Positions 47,400 through 55,921 of a DNA stretch of 64,000 nucleotides are shown here, piece after piece. The position numbers and the translations under genes were made by a program. Location of the stretch: positions 248,001-312,000 of the forward strand of contig NZ_JAFBES010000001.1 of NCBI RefSeq assembly GCF_016908875.1, read 5' to 3'. Within the stretch, counting starts at the first letter, position 1; each line of letters starts with the position of its first letter. The notes under the pieces were generated by a model. That model made no database searches. It was not told where the DNA came from and worked only from the letters and a program-made list of their open reading frames with translations. This DNA comes from Bacillus ectoiniformans (GTDB lineage Bacteria > Bacillota > Bacilli > Bacillales > Domibacillaceae).

Positions 47400-48222
47400 T
47401 CTCTGAATCCTTTGTATGTATGACGTTAAATCGAGCTCGTTTAGTCAAATCATTAGCTGAAACAAGAGCCAGCTGATTTATAAATTCTATTTGGAAGCTG
47501 CCCGGTTTTTCACTTCCCACTATTTCAACGGCTTTTTCTGCTGCTGCCCCATAGGCTGAAACGGCCGAATAAGCAGCGGTGAAATAGTCCGATTCAACAG
47601 CTAAAAATGCACCGATTACCGAAGTTAATAAACAGCCTCCTCCTGTTACTTTTGTCAGCAGCGGATGGCCATTTTCCACAAGGCATGTCCGGCTGCCGTC
47701 TGTAATGATATCTGTCTCTCCTGAAATCACTGTTAAAATTCCAAACTCTCTTGCTACTGTTTCAGCCAGCTGCTGAGGATCGCCTTGGCCTTGAACAGAA
47801 TCGACTCCCTTAATCGCCCAATGTCGACCTGTTGCATTGGCCGCCTCAGCCGCATTGCTCCGCATAAGGGACACCTTAACTTCCCGCAAGATTTTTTTCG
47901 CCATTTCTGTCCGGTACGGAGTGGCCCCTGCACCTACAGGATCAAATATGACTGGCACTCCATGCCGATTAGCTGATTGTCCTGCAATAATCATAGCCTT
48001 TACTTTTGTTTCATCAATTGTCCCCATATTTAACACCAGTGCATCAGCGACCTTGGCCATGTCAGCTACTTCCTCTACTGCGTCTGCCATAATGGGAGAT
48101 GCCCCTATAGCTAATAATCCATTGGCTGTAAAGTTAGCCACTACTATATTGGTAATATTGTGAATGAGAGGATTTCCTTCTCTCACTTTTGAGAATGTTT
48201 GACTCACCGCAGATACATCCAT
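47386..48222 (-). CDS. thiM: Hydroxyethylthiazole kinase
   Basis: A 278-residue THZ kinase: PLIHNITNIVVANFTANGLLAIGASPIMADA near residue 18, DPVGAGATPYR near 90, SGETDIITDG and the VTGGGCLLTSVIGAFLA phosphate site near 190-200. It salvages thiazole, matching the thiazole importer ThiW encoded nearby. The start at 48222 follows AAAGGGGATAAAAA; the frame open to 48300 would run back into the HemD-like gene. Confidence 0.93.
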   Translation of the reverse strand: MDVSAVSQTFSKVREGNPLIHNITNIVVANFTANGLLAIGASPIMADAVEEVADMAKVADALVLNMGTIDETKVKAMIIAGQSANRHGVPVIFDPVGAGATPYRTEMAKKILREVKVSLMRSNAAEAANATGRHWAIKGVDSVQGQGDPQQLAETVAREFGILTVISGETDIITDGSRTCLVENGHPLLTKVTGGGCLLTSVIGAFLAVESDYFTAAYSAVSAYGAAAEKAVEIVGSEKPGSFQIEFINQLALVSANDLTKRARFNVIHTKDSENDTI

Positions 48223-48253
48223 TTTTTTATCCCCTTTGATTTTATATTTTCTT

Positions 48254-49078
48254 TCAATCTCCATGTTCTTTTTTAGACTCATAATAACGAGACAATTCAA
48301 TAATCAGCGCACCCATTCTCTCCTTTTCAGGTGTCAGCACCCTTTTGACCCCTTCATTCTTCAATGCTTCTGCCGTCACTTTTCCTACCGCACAAGCTTC
48401 CACATGTTCATTGAATAAGCGAATAATTTCTTGTTTAACTCCTCTTTTTCTTGCAAACTCAAAAAGCGATCGAACCTGAACCGCTGTAGTAAAGCATACT
48501 GCATCAACCTTACTGTCAATCAGTTCTTTGTATAATGTTTCAGCTATATGATCGTCAGCGGGAATATGCTGATAAGGAAGAAGTAAAAGAACTTCCGCTC
48601 CATTGCTTTCAAGAAATTCGGTTAAAACAGGAGCCGTTTCTCCATGAAGCTGAATCGTTACGCGCTTATTCTTAAAGTCGTGACCTTGTAAAGAGCGAAT
48701 CAACCCATTTGTCGTACCATCATCATCTGTAACAATTGGCTGAACTCCCAGCTTCTTTAGTGATGCTACGGTTTTATATCCTCTTGATGCTATGTTTGCC
48801 TTTTGGATGACAGTCAGAAATTCATTGCGAATATTTAATTTGTCCGCCATATCAACAAGAGCATCCGTTCCAACCCCTGTTGTGAATATAAACCAGTCTG
48901 TTTGCCGCTTAATCAATTGCTTTAAATCCGGCAATACATCTTCTTCTGCCAAAAAAATGGTTCCCTGAAGCGGACGTGAAACCGGATGTCCGCCTTGCTT
49001 TTCAATTAATGTACTCATTTCCTCGACTTTTCGCGAACCCGCAATGACGATACGCTTATTATTCAATCCTTTTGCCAA
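48254..49078 (-). CDS. Uroporphyrinogen-III synthase-like protein
   Basis: A 274-residue protein of the HemD fold: KRIVIAGSRKVEEMSTLIEKQGG at the N-terminus, WFIFTTGVGTDALVD near 62, CFTTAVQVRSLFEFA near 195, AVGKVTAEALKNEG near 230. Canonical HemD closes the tetrapyrrole ring, but it is usually in the hemAXCDBL cluster; this lone copy upstream of thiM looks like the YjjA-type paralogue of uncertain function. GAGGTGA is placed for the TTG at 49078; the ATG at 49096 has no ribosome site. Cotranscribed with thiMDE (31-base gap). Confidence 0.75.
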   Translation of the reverse strand: MAKGLNNKRIVIAGSRKVEEMSTLIEKQGGHPVSRPLQGTIFLAEEDVLPDLKQLIKRQTDWFIFTTGVGTDALVDMADKLNIRNEFLTVIQKANIASRGYKTVASLKKLGVQPIVTDDDGTTNGLIRSLQGHDFKNKRVTIQLHGETAPVLTEFLESNGAEVLLLLPYQHIPADDHIAETLYKELIDSKVDAVCFTTAVQVRSLFEFARKRGVKQEIIRLFNEHVEACAVGKVTAEALKNEGVKRVLTPEKERMGALIIELSRYYESKKEHGD

Positions 49079-49267
49079 GACAGTCACCTCATTCAAATTT
49101 TCTGTTTTTCCGACTGTAACATAGAAGGCTAAAAAAAACTTGAGTTAAATTTTTTGATCAGCCTCTAGTGTTAAGCCGAATTGCTTCTGTCTAATCGCCT
49201 GAATCATACACTCAAAAAACATTTCACCGTATATTGTAAAAGATGAATAAATAGGAGGAATGCGCGG

Positions 49268-49645
49268 ATGATCTTTAACTGCCCCTATCATTGCGGCCAC
49301 CCGGCCTTTTACTCTCACCCTATTTACTTTACGCCAGTTGCCTCTAGGCAATTTCCAAAGGTCGATGCTTCACTTTTTAATCAATCAGCCATTGAGATGG
49401 AAAATCTAATGAAGGATGCTCAGCTGCTTATAAAAAAATTAGCCGCGTCTAAAGATCTTGATCAAAAGATCATGTCGGCTGCTCAGCAGTCAAATAATAA
49501 AGAAGTAGATCGCCTCATTCAATCAACTGGTATTCAATCGACAGTTGAAACATCATTTACGCCTGACGGTCTTCATTTAAACTTCATTGGAAAAACGAAT
49601 GGGTATGACTGCTGCCATTTAACGATCGCACTGAAATGGAGGTAA
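49268..49645 (+). CDS. Conserved Bacillaceae protein of unknown function
   Basis: A 125-residue protein, function unknown. After a Cys/Pro-rich N-terminal tail it has a long amphipathic helix (ASLFNQSAIEMENLMKDAQ, then KLAASKDLDQKIMSAAQ) and ends CCHLTIALKWR. I recall related small Bacillus proteins with the same ending, without a function. TAGGAGG stands nine bases before the ATG. It is convergent with thiW, with 10 bases between the stops and no clear terminator. Confidence 0.6.
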   Translation: MIFNCPYHCGHPAFYSHPIYFTPVASRQFPKVDASLFNQSAIEMENLMKDAQLLIKKLAASKDLDQKIMSAAQQSNNKEVDRLIQSTGIQSTVETSFTPDGLHLNFIGKTNGYDCCHLTIALKWR

Positions 49646-49655
49646 CTTTTACGCA

Positions 49656-50150
49656 TTAGTTTATTGACGCTTTCCAAACCTTTAGCTTGTAAAGCCGCTG
49701 AACAAGCACAAAACCTATTACTGCTCCAATCAAACTGCTGACAAAGAAAGAAGGCAGGAAAAAGAAAAAGCCAGCCGTTGTGCCCATGAATAGTTTGGCA
49801 TATGGTACAGCAAATAGCGGCGCCATCATTCCTGAGCCAATCATCTCACCAACCGAAGCACTCCAAGTTCGATTCGTTTTATGATATAGCCACCCCGCAG
49901 CAAAGGCCCCGATCATGCCTCCTGGAAAGGCTAATAAGGAACCTGTTCCTAATACATTTCTTAACAGCCCAGTTACAAAAGCAATGATGACGGCCGGACC
50001 GGGGCCAAGAAGTACACCTGCTATCACATTCACTGCATGCTGTACTGGGTATGCTTTAGCCACTCCAGCCGGAATCGCTAAAAAAGATGATCCAAATGTT
50101 GCAATCGCAACAAATAACGCCATTACAGTTAAATGGTTAACCTTTCTCAG
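49656..50150 (-). CDS. thiW: Thiazole ECF transporter S component
   Basis: A 164-residue membrane protein (five to six helices) of the ThiW family: PAGVAKAYPVQHAVNVIAGVLLGPGPA near residue 28 and RNVLGTGSLLAFPGGMIGAFAAG near 64. It captures hydroxyethylthiazole for the ECF transporter module. The frame is closed by TAG right before CTG at 50150; GGGAGGTGA stands at ideal distance from that CTG, while the first ATG (50123) is 27 bases further. I therefore start it at CTG, giving LRKVNHLTVMALFVAIA. Controlled by the TPP riboswitch upstream. Confidence 0.85.
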   Translation of the reverse strand: MRKVNHLTVMALFVAIATFGSSFLAIPAGVAKAYPVQHAVNVIAGVLLGPGPAVIIAFVTGLLRNVLGTGSLLAFPGGMIGAFAAGWLYHKTNRTWSASVGEMIGSGMMAPLFAVPYAKLFMGTTAGFFFFLPSFFVSSLIGAVIGFVLVQRLYKLKVWKASIN

Positions 50151-50177
50151 CTATCTCACCTCCCTTTCTTAACGTAA

Positions 50178-50333
50178 AAAAACCAGATCCGGTATATAGG
50201 ATCTGGTTTAAATATGTGCATAAGAAAATAGGCGTTTTCACACTACTTCCCTACGCTGGTACAAACCAGATCAGGTTCTTAGAGTTGAAAAGCATTCGCT
50301 TTTCTCTCAGCCAAACAGGCACCCCTAGTAGTA
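50178..50333 (-). ncRNA. TPP (THI-box) riboswitch with terminator, upstream of thiW
   Basis: On the minus strand: AGGGGTGCCTGTTTGGCTGAGA, CTCTAAGAACCTGATCTGG and GTACCAGCGTAGGGAAG, the conserved THI-box blocks. The terminator hairpin AAACCAGATCC/GGATCTGGTTT with a T run lies at 50180-50209. Thiamine pyrophosphate should shut off thiW. Confidence 0.95.
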
Positions 50334-50419
50334 AAGATTATTTTTTTATAAAAGCAATCTCCTTATCTGACTGCGACTATAGTATAAATGATTCCGAATC
50401 ATTTGAAAAGAGTAAATAA

Positions 50420-52519
50420 CTATAGAGTAAAGCGATTAACGACTTCTTCTAATTCATTAGCAATTTGATTCATTTGTTCAGTTGTCTCTGCCACCCGTTC
50501 AAGCTCTCTTTGCTGCTCTGAAGCCGATGCACTAACCTGTTCAGCAGAAGCAGCCGTTTGTTCGGAAATAGCAGAAACACTTTGAATAGAGAGCATCGCT
50601 TTTTCTTTGTAGCCGATCATATCTTTCAATTTAGCAGTAAGGTCACTGACTGATTGACCAAGATTATATGCAAGCTCTGCATTATGAGTAAAGGCTGATT
50701 CCGTATCAGAAACAGACTGGTTTTGACCTTCCATGAGTTGAATATTCTCTGTAATAATTGATACTGTCTGACTCATCTCTTTTAAGATTTCCTGTACGGT
50801 TTTTTGAATAATATCTGTTTCTTTACTGGATTGCTCCGCTAATTTTCGTACCTCTTCCGCTACAACAGCAAAGCCTCTCCCATGTTCACCCGCTCTCGCT
50901 GCTTCAATACTTGCATTTAATGCTAATAAATTTGTTTGAGCAGTGATCCCATGAATAGACTCAATCACCTTATCAATATCTGAAATCTTAATAGATAATG
51001 CCTGAATTTGTTGCTGAATCTTTTCGTTCATGTCATTTGTAGCAATATTATGCTCACGAAGCAGCTTTACTTGCTCCATTCCCTGTTTAGTCGATTGAGC
51101 TGTTTCTTGAGATAAGTCGTACATTTCATCAGAAATAGTTGAGAGAAAATCGATTTGCTCAGAAAGATCAACCATTTGATGGTTCGTATCTTCCGTGTCT
51201 TCCGATTGTTGTGAAGCACCTTGTGCAATTTCATCAACAGCAACCGACACTTCCTGGCTAGAAGCAACAACTTCTTCAAATATGTCATGAACTTTCTGCG
51301 CAGATAAATTTAACTGATGTGAAGATCCTTTAGCAGTATGGATGACGTCACTTGTTTTTTGCAGCATATCATTAAAAGCAACAGCCACCGCTCCAATTTC
51401 ATCTTCGCGAATATGAGACTCGTTTACAACCTTGGTCAAATCACCAGAAGCCGCCATTTCCAGCGATTCACGCAAATAAGTCAGCGGCTTCAATTGTTTA
51501 TGGATAAACCAGAACGTCACACTAGACATCAAAATAATCATTAAAATGGCTGCTGTGATTGTCATCATTAAATTCGTCATAAACGGTTGAAGAATAGTTG
51601 ACTGTGGAACGACTGTTTGAACAGACCAAGTTTCCTTTATCTCTTCAACCTCCACAGGTGCAAATGCATTGAAGGCTTCTTCTTTTAATTGTTTAGAGTC
51701 TACATTCAGAGTAGAAGTTTTGTCATTATCCAAGTTAGATTTTATACTTTTCCAATCAATAGAATCTTTCATATTCGAACCAATTAACTTTTGATTAATG
51801 CTGTTCGCGACTAGAAAACCTTGATCCGTCACAATACTTGCATATCCGCCAGCCGGTTTCATGCTTTTCACTAAGTCATTCAGAAAGTCAATTGAAAAAT
51901 CCGCTGTAATGACTCCTAGGAATGTACCATCTTCTGCTGATAAAGGTACAGAAATGGTCGCCATTAAAACGCTGGATCCACCGGCTTGATATTCGTAGGG
52001 CTCTGTTAAAATTGCTCGGTTTTCTTTTCTGGGAATTAAATACCAATCCCCGCTGCCATCCTCTTCGTAATCACTTAAAGGTTCGACTTTTACATTCTCA
52101 CCGTCTCTATATAAATAAGGAACAAAACGCTGATTTCCATCTACTAATTGCTTGTTGACATCAGGCTCGATTGGTACAGTCCCATTTTCCAAAATCATAG
52201 CCATTCCAAAAATATCTGGGTTCTCTTTTAAGTTGTTTTCAATTACGTTTAATGTTGTACTGGCAGTAAGTTCCCCTTCCGCATTTAATGATTCAAAAAT
52301 ATGCTTCGTTGTTCGTAATGTTTCATTTGTTTGATTGAACCTTTTCTCTATTTGAGCTGCGTAAAGTTCAGTATGTTCTACTGTACTTTTTTCGGTGCTG
52401 GTTGTACTGGATTTATACAAATTAACATTCGTTACAATTGAATAAATCATAAACAATAATAAAAACAATCCAATAATCAGCCCGGAAAGTTTTAAGGAAA
52501 TACTTTTACTCTTTTTCAT
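50420..52519 (-). CDS. Methyl-accepting chemotaxis protein with Cache sensor
   Basis: A 699-residue receptor: helix 1 at about 12-34, extracellular dCache-type sensor at about 40-305 ([19 protein letters not shown] in the ligand region), helix 2 at about 312-335, HAMP at about 336-390, and the cytoplasmic signalling coiled coil with the strictly conserved hairpin ([24 protein letters not shown]) near 525. It signals to CheA/CheW and, with the EAL protein, implies motility. Ligands of such sensors are mostly amino acids or organic acids. Its closest flank is the SOD gene; monocistronic. Confidence 0.9.
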   Translation of the reverse strand: MKKSKSISLKLSGLIIGLFLLLFMIYSIVTNVNLYKSSTTSTEKSTVEHTELYAAQIEKRFNQTNETLRTTKHIFESLNAEGELTASTTLNVIENNLKENPDIFGMAMILENGTVPIEPDVNKQLVDGNQRFVPYLYRDGENVKVEPLSDYEEDGSGDWYLIPRKENRAILTEPYEYQAGGSSVLMATISVPLSAEDGTFLGVITADFSIDFLNDLVKSMKPAGGYASIVTDQGFLVANSINQKLIGSNMKDSIDWKSIKSNLDNDKTSTLNVDSKQLKEEAFNAFAPVEVEEIKETWSVQTVVPQSTILQPFMTNLMMTITAAILMIILMSSVTFWFIHKQLKPLTYLRESLEMAASGDLTKVVNESHIREDEIGAVAVAFNDMLQKTSDVIHTAKGSSHQLNLSAQKVHDIFEEVVASSQEVSVAVDEIAQGASQQSEDTEDTNHQMVDLSEQIDFLSTISDEMYDLSQETAQSTKQGMEQVKLLREHNIATNDMNEKIQQQIQALSIKISDIDKVIESIHGITAQTNLLALNASIEAARAGEHGRGFAVVAEEVRKLAEQSSKETDIIQKTVQEILKEMSQTVSIITENIQLMEGQNQSVSDTESAFTHNAELAYNLGQSVSDLTAKLKDMIGYKEKAMLSIQSVSAISEQTAASAEQVSASASEQQRELERVAETTEQMNQIANELEEVVNRFTL

Positions 52520-52657
52520 ATTAGTTTTTCTCCTTTTCTGACCCCTGTAAGATATATAAAAATTTCATTATGTTATATCCTGCTACTATTTTTTTCAATA
52601 ATATTAAAATCGACAAAATTCGATAATTGTTAATAGGCAAAAAAAATTAGTTATTCA

Positions 52658-53584
52658 TCAATACGGTTTCCACTTCAATTTCTTTGCTTCATTAAACCGT
52701 TTAGTCACTTGCTTCCAGCAAACCACATTCCACCATGCTTCCACGTAGCCCGCCCGATTATTTTGATGCTTCAAATAATACGCGTGCTCCCAAACATCTA
52801 AAACAAGAAGAGGAATGACGTCCCACTGACTAAGATTTTGATGCTTTTCCGCCTGAAGAATTTCCAGCCTATGTGCTCGTGGCGCCCATACTAAAATCGC
52901 CCAGCCTGAGCCTTCCACAGCTTTTGCCGCTTCAGAAAACTGCTTCTGAAACTGAGCAAAGCTTCCGAACGCGTCATTTATCTCTTGCAGCAGCTCGCCA
53001 GACGGTTTCCCTCCACCTTCTGGACACATAATCTCCCAAAAGATTGTATGCAAATAGTGACCCGCTCCATGAAAAGCCAGCTCCCTTTCCCAATGCTTAA
53101 TTAGCTGGTAATCATTGACCAGACGAGCTTGCTGCAATGCTTTTTCTGCTTTATTAAGACCTTCCACATAACTTCGATGGTGCTTATCATGGTGCAGCCT
53201 CATCGTTTTTTGATCAATATGAGGTTCAAGCGCATTATATGGATAGGGAAGAGGCGGAAGTTTATGCTGGCCAATAGGTACGGCCATTTGTCTTTCTGCA
53301 AACTGAACCTCTCCCAAATCTAATTCATTAAATGGCTGAGTAAAAGAAATACCTGTATAAACCTGTTCACCTTCAAGATATAAATCTTCAGCCATCTTTT
53401 TCAGCTGTTCACCTTCTATATCCTCTATGTCATTTAGTGAATCGCGAAACTTCTCTACTCTCTCTTTCCAAGCTGCTAACTTGTCATGTTCCCTTTGATC
53501 ACATAGATCGATGAATGTTTCCTGCTGCTTCAGAAGATCTTCCGTCCACTGTTTCATCTGATCCACATAGCTCTCTTTATTCAA
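52658..53584 (-). CDS. sodF: Fe/Mn superoxide dismutase with N-terminal extension (SodF-like)
   Basis: A 308-residue protein. From about residue 110 it is a Fe/Mn SOD: metal ligands in MRLHHDKHHRSYV (first His), GAGHYLHTIFW (second His) and LDVWEHAYYLKHQ (Asp and third His). Residues 1-105 are a charged, helical extension absent from classical SODs, like that of B. subtilis SodF. It dismutates superoxide; which metal it uses is not decided by eye. Start after AGGGGGCGAATGGTTTG, a GGGGG ribosome site at modest spacing. Confidence 0.87.
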   Translation of the reverse strand: MNKESYVDQMKQWTEDLLKQQETFIDLCDQREHDKLAAWKERVEKFRDSLNDIEDIEGEQLKKMAEDLYLEGEQVYTGISFTQPFNELDLGEVQFAERQMAVPIGQHKLPPLPYPYNALEPHIDQKTMRLHHDKHHRSYVEGLNKAEKALQQARLVNDYQLIKHWERELAFHGAGHYLHTIFWEIMCPEGGGKPSGELLQEINDAFGSFAQFQKQFSEAAKAVEGSGWAILVWAPRAHRLEILQAEKHQNLSQWDVIPLLVLDVWEHAYYLKHQNNRAGYVEAWWNVVCWKQVTKRFNEAKKLKWKPY

Positions 53585-53715
53585 ACCATTCGCCCCCTTT
53601 TCCTATTCACTGTTCATCCTATGCACACCAAACAGCACCGGTTCAAATAAATCCGCTGCCAAAAAGCAATTATCTTTACACCATAAAGGTTTATCCTTAT
53701 CATTAAGGGAAAAAT

Positions 53716-53870
53716 GAAAAGTAAAAGCCGTTTGCCCAGGTGTGAAGGGCAAATAGGCTTTAACCCAAAAGGCGCTCTTTGCCTTTAGGGTTAAAGATCT
53801 TTTGACCCAAGCACCTAACGGCTTTTACTAGACACACCGAAAAGTAAAAGCCGTTTGCCCAGGTGTGAAG
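53716..53870. repeat. Structured element with two identical 32-bp direct repeats
   Basis: A 32-bp sequence occurs exactly at 53716-53747 and 53839-53870. Each copy contains AGTAAAAGCCGTT (53720-53732, 53843-53855), and the segment between them contains its exact complement AACGGCTTTTACT (53817-53829). Copy 1 plus centre form a 13-bp stem enclosing two hairpins (TGCCC/GGGCA at 53733-53751; CTTTAACCC/GGGTTAAAG at 53758-53796) and a possible pseudoknot (AGGTG 53738-53742 with CACCT 53812-53816). Copy 2 plus centre form an alternative 13-bp hairpin. The two are exclusive. It fills the gap between sodF and the CNNM gene (53585-53918); no open reading frame. Confidence 0.7.
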
Positions 53871-53918
53871 AATAGCCCATACCTGACATGATCGATACAT
53901 ATTTAAGGAGGAATTTAC

Positions 53919-55151
53919 TTGTTATTCGCGATACTTTTTTTTATGCTTATGTCCTTCTTTTTATCAGGAAGCGAAACAGCTTTAACTGCAGTAAATAAAA
54001 TGAAAATTAAAACAAAGGCCGAAAACGGTGATGTGAAATCAAAAAAACTATTAGACCTTGTCTCTAAACCCGATGAGTTAATTACTGCGATATTAATTGG
54101 TAATAACATTGCCAATATTATGCTTCCTACCCTCGTGACGATTATTGCCTTAAAGTATGGCTGGAATGTCGGGATCGCTACTGGAATATTAACTGTTGCA
54201 CTCATTGTGTTTGCAGAAGTGGTTCCTAAAACAATCGCGGCCACTTTCTCTGAGAAAATTGCCTACATTGTAGCCCCAATTATTTCGTTGCTGGTATTTG
54301 TTCTTAAACCGCTTACTTTTCTATTATCAAAATTTACTGGAATCATCATTTCATTTTTATCTAAAGGAAAAGTAAAAGAAGCTTCTTTTTCAAAAGAAGA
54401 ATTAAAAGTGATGATGGATATTGCTTCAACGGAAGGAACCTTTCAAATAGATGAGACGGAAAGAATTAAAGGTGTGATCGACTTCTATACAAAAGGTGTT
54501 CGTGATGCCCTTAAAACCCCCCGTATGGACATTGTCGGCATCCCATTGGGAAGCGATTTCAAGGCGGCACAAGATATTATTTTAAATAATAACTACACCA
54601 GATATCCTGTATATGATGGGGATATGGATAGCATCGTTGGTGTTTTTCACTCAAAGCTTTTGCTAAATTGGGCATTAAACCCCGATCAAAAATTAGAAGA
54701 TTTCACCGATAATCATCCCTTGTATGTGGTAGAATCCACTCAGATTGAAAAAGTATTTAAAATGATGATAAAAGAGAAAAAGCATTTAGCCATTGTCCTT
54801 GACGAATACGGCGGCACATCAGGAATTATCAGCCATGAAGATATTATTGAAGCGATGATCGGACAGGAAATTGAAGATGAAACGGATGTTGAGGAAGATA
54901 AACTGATCGAAGAAATAACCGATTCTTACATCGTTTGTAACGGCCGCCTTCCCCTCTATCGTTTAAATGAAGTGTTCCATACAGATTTACCCGAAGAAGA
55001 AGGCATTGTCGCAGGGTTTATATTGCATGAACTTGGATACGTTCCAAAGCCTGGTGCCTCTTTAAAGTATGAAGATTTACATTTTGAAATTCTGCAGATG
55101 GAATACAACCGGATTCAGAAAGTGAAAATTAATAAAGCAGTTGATCATTAA
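53919..55151 (+). CDS. CNNM/CBS-pair transporter (CorC/HlyC-domain, hemolysin-like)
   Basis: A 410-residue protein: CNNM (DUF21) membrane domain at about 1-145 with GSETALTAVNKMKI near residue 17 and a proline-rich SFAEVVPKT-type loop (FAEVVPKTIAATF near 100), a CBS pair at about 190-310 and CorC_HlyC domain at about 320-405. Family members move or sense Mg2+/Co2+ (YhdP/YrkA in B. subtilis). Start TTG at 53919 lies 7 bases after AAGGAGG; it is located just downstream of the repeat element. Confidence 0.87.
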   Translation: MLFAILFFMLMSFFLSGSETALTAVNKMKIKTKAENGDVKSKKLLDLVSKPDELITAILIGNNIANIMLPTLVTIIALKYGWNVGIATGILTVALIVFAEVVPKTIAATFSEKIAYIVAPIISLLVFVLKPLTFLLSKFTGIIISFLSKGKVKEASFSKEELKVMMDIASTEGTFQIDETERIKGVIDFYTKGVRDALKTPRMDIVGIPLGSDFKAAQDIILNNNYTRYPVYDGDMDSIVGVFHSKLLLNWALNPDQKLEDFTDNHPLYVVESTQIEKVFKMMIKEKKHLAIVLDEYGGTSGIISHEDIIEAMIGQEIEDETDVEEDKLIEEITDSYIVCNGRLPLYRLNEVFHTDLPEEEGIVAGFILHELGYVPKPGASLKYEDLHFEILQMEYNRIQKVKINKAVDH

Positions 55152-55185
55152 ACTCTTGCCTTCATGCAGGAGTTTTTTCTTTTTT
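55148..55185 (+). terminator. Terminator after CNNM gene
   Basis: AACTCTTGC and GCAGGAGTT (one mismatch) flank CTTCAT, followed by T6. Confidence 0.75.
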
Positions 55186-55259
55186 TACAATATTTACACC
55201 GTATCTTTCTGTGAATTCTGTTGACCTTAATAAAGAATCAAAAAGAAGGAGGAAATTCA

Positions 55260-55796
55260 ATGAGAAAATTATCTTTAGGCTTCACCTTTTTATTAGCTAT
55301 CCCTTTATTCGCTGCTTGTGCTGGTAATGAGGAAGGCAGAAATGACACGAACCAAGGCATGGAGACTCGTGACGTTCGTTACAATAATGTCGGTTACGAT
55401 GTCAGAGATGTGAATGATGGTAACATGGATATGGACCAAAATGATGTAACTCGAAACGAAACACGCATGGAAGTAGCTGATGATGCAGCGAAGGAAGTAG
55501 TCGACTTAAAAGAAGTAAAAGAGGCTAACGTGATTGTCACTGAAAACAATGCCTATGTGTCAGCCGATCTAACGGATAATTACGAAGGTGAAATGACGAA
55601 AGAGATCGAGAAAAAAATCTCTCGTGCAGTGAAATCAGCTGACAATGACATTGATAATGTGTATGTGTCAACGGACCCTGATTTCATGAACCGTATGACT
55701 GGATACGGCGATCGAATTCAGCGCGGCGAGCCTGTAGATGGATTCTACGATGAATTTACTGAAACAACGAGAAGAGTGTTTCCAAACGCGAGATAA
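55260..55796 (+). CDS. YhcN/YlaJ-family sporulation lipoprotein
   Basis: A 178-residue lipoprotein: signal peptide with lipobox LFAAC (Cys about 20), then an Asn/Asp-rich stretch and a conserved C-terminal domain (ADDAAKEVVDLKEVKEANVIVTENNAYVSADL near 75-105). YhcN/YlaJ proteins lie in the spore inner membrane or cortex region and support germination or outgrowth. Start at 55260 follows AAGGAGGAAATTCA; the frame open to 55221 has no site. Promoter type not recognised. Confidence 0.82.
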   Translation: MRKLSLGFTFLLAIPLFAACAGNEEGRNDTNQGMETRDVRYNNVGYDVRDVNDGNMDMDQNDVTRNETRMEVADDAAKEVVDLKEVKEANVIVTENNAYVSADLTDNYEGEMTKEIEKKISRAVKSADNDIDNVYVSTDPDFMNRMTGYGDRIQRGEPVDGFYDEFTETTRRVFPNAR

Positions 55797-55866
55797 GTAC
55801 ATTGAGCACCAGCCGTTACTATGAATCGTAGCGATTGGTGCTCTTTCCTTTTCTTTGAAAAAATAT

Positions 55867-55907
55867 TTGTATCTGACGTTACATTATGATTTATCATAGA
55901 AGTAACG
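55867..55907 (+). promoter_or_regulatory. MerR-type promoter with 19-bp spacer and palindrome
   Basis: TTGTAT (55867-55872), 19-base spacer, TATCAT (55892-55897). The over-long spacer is the mark of MerR-activated promoters. Inverted arms CGTTAC (55877-55882) and GTAACG (55902-55907) and the inner ATGAT-TT-ATCAT (55886-55897) surround the -10 box. Confidence 0.6.
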
Positions 55908-55921
55908 AAAGGGTGAAATAT

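Noticed and set aside
49145-49351. 68-residue frame on the minus strand
   Set aside because: Overlaps the start of the better supported 125-residue plus-strand gene, and has no ribosome site.
53695-53708. CCTTA-TCAT-TAAGG hairpin beside the repeat element
   Set aside because: Only 5 bp and without T run; noted as possible part of the element, but not supported separately.
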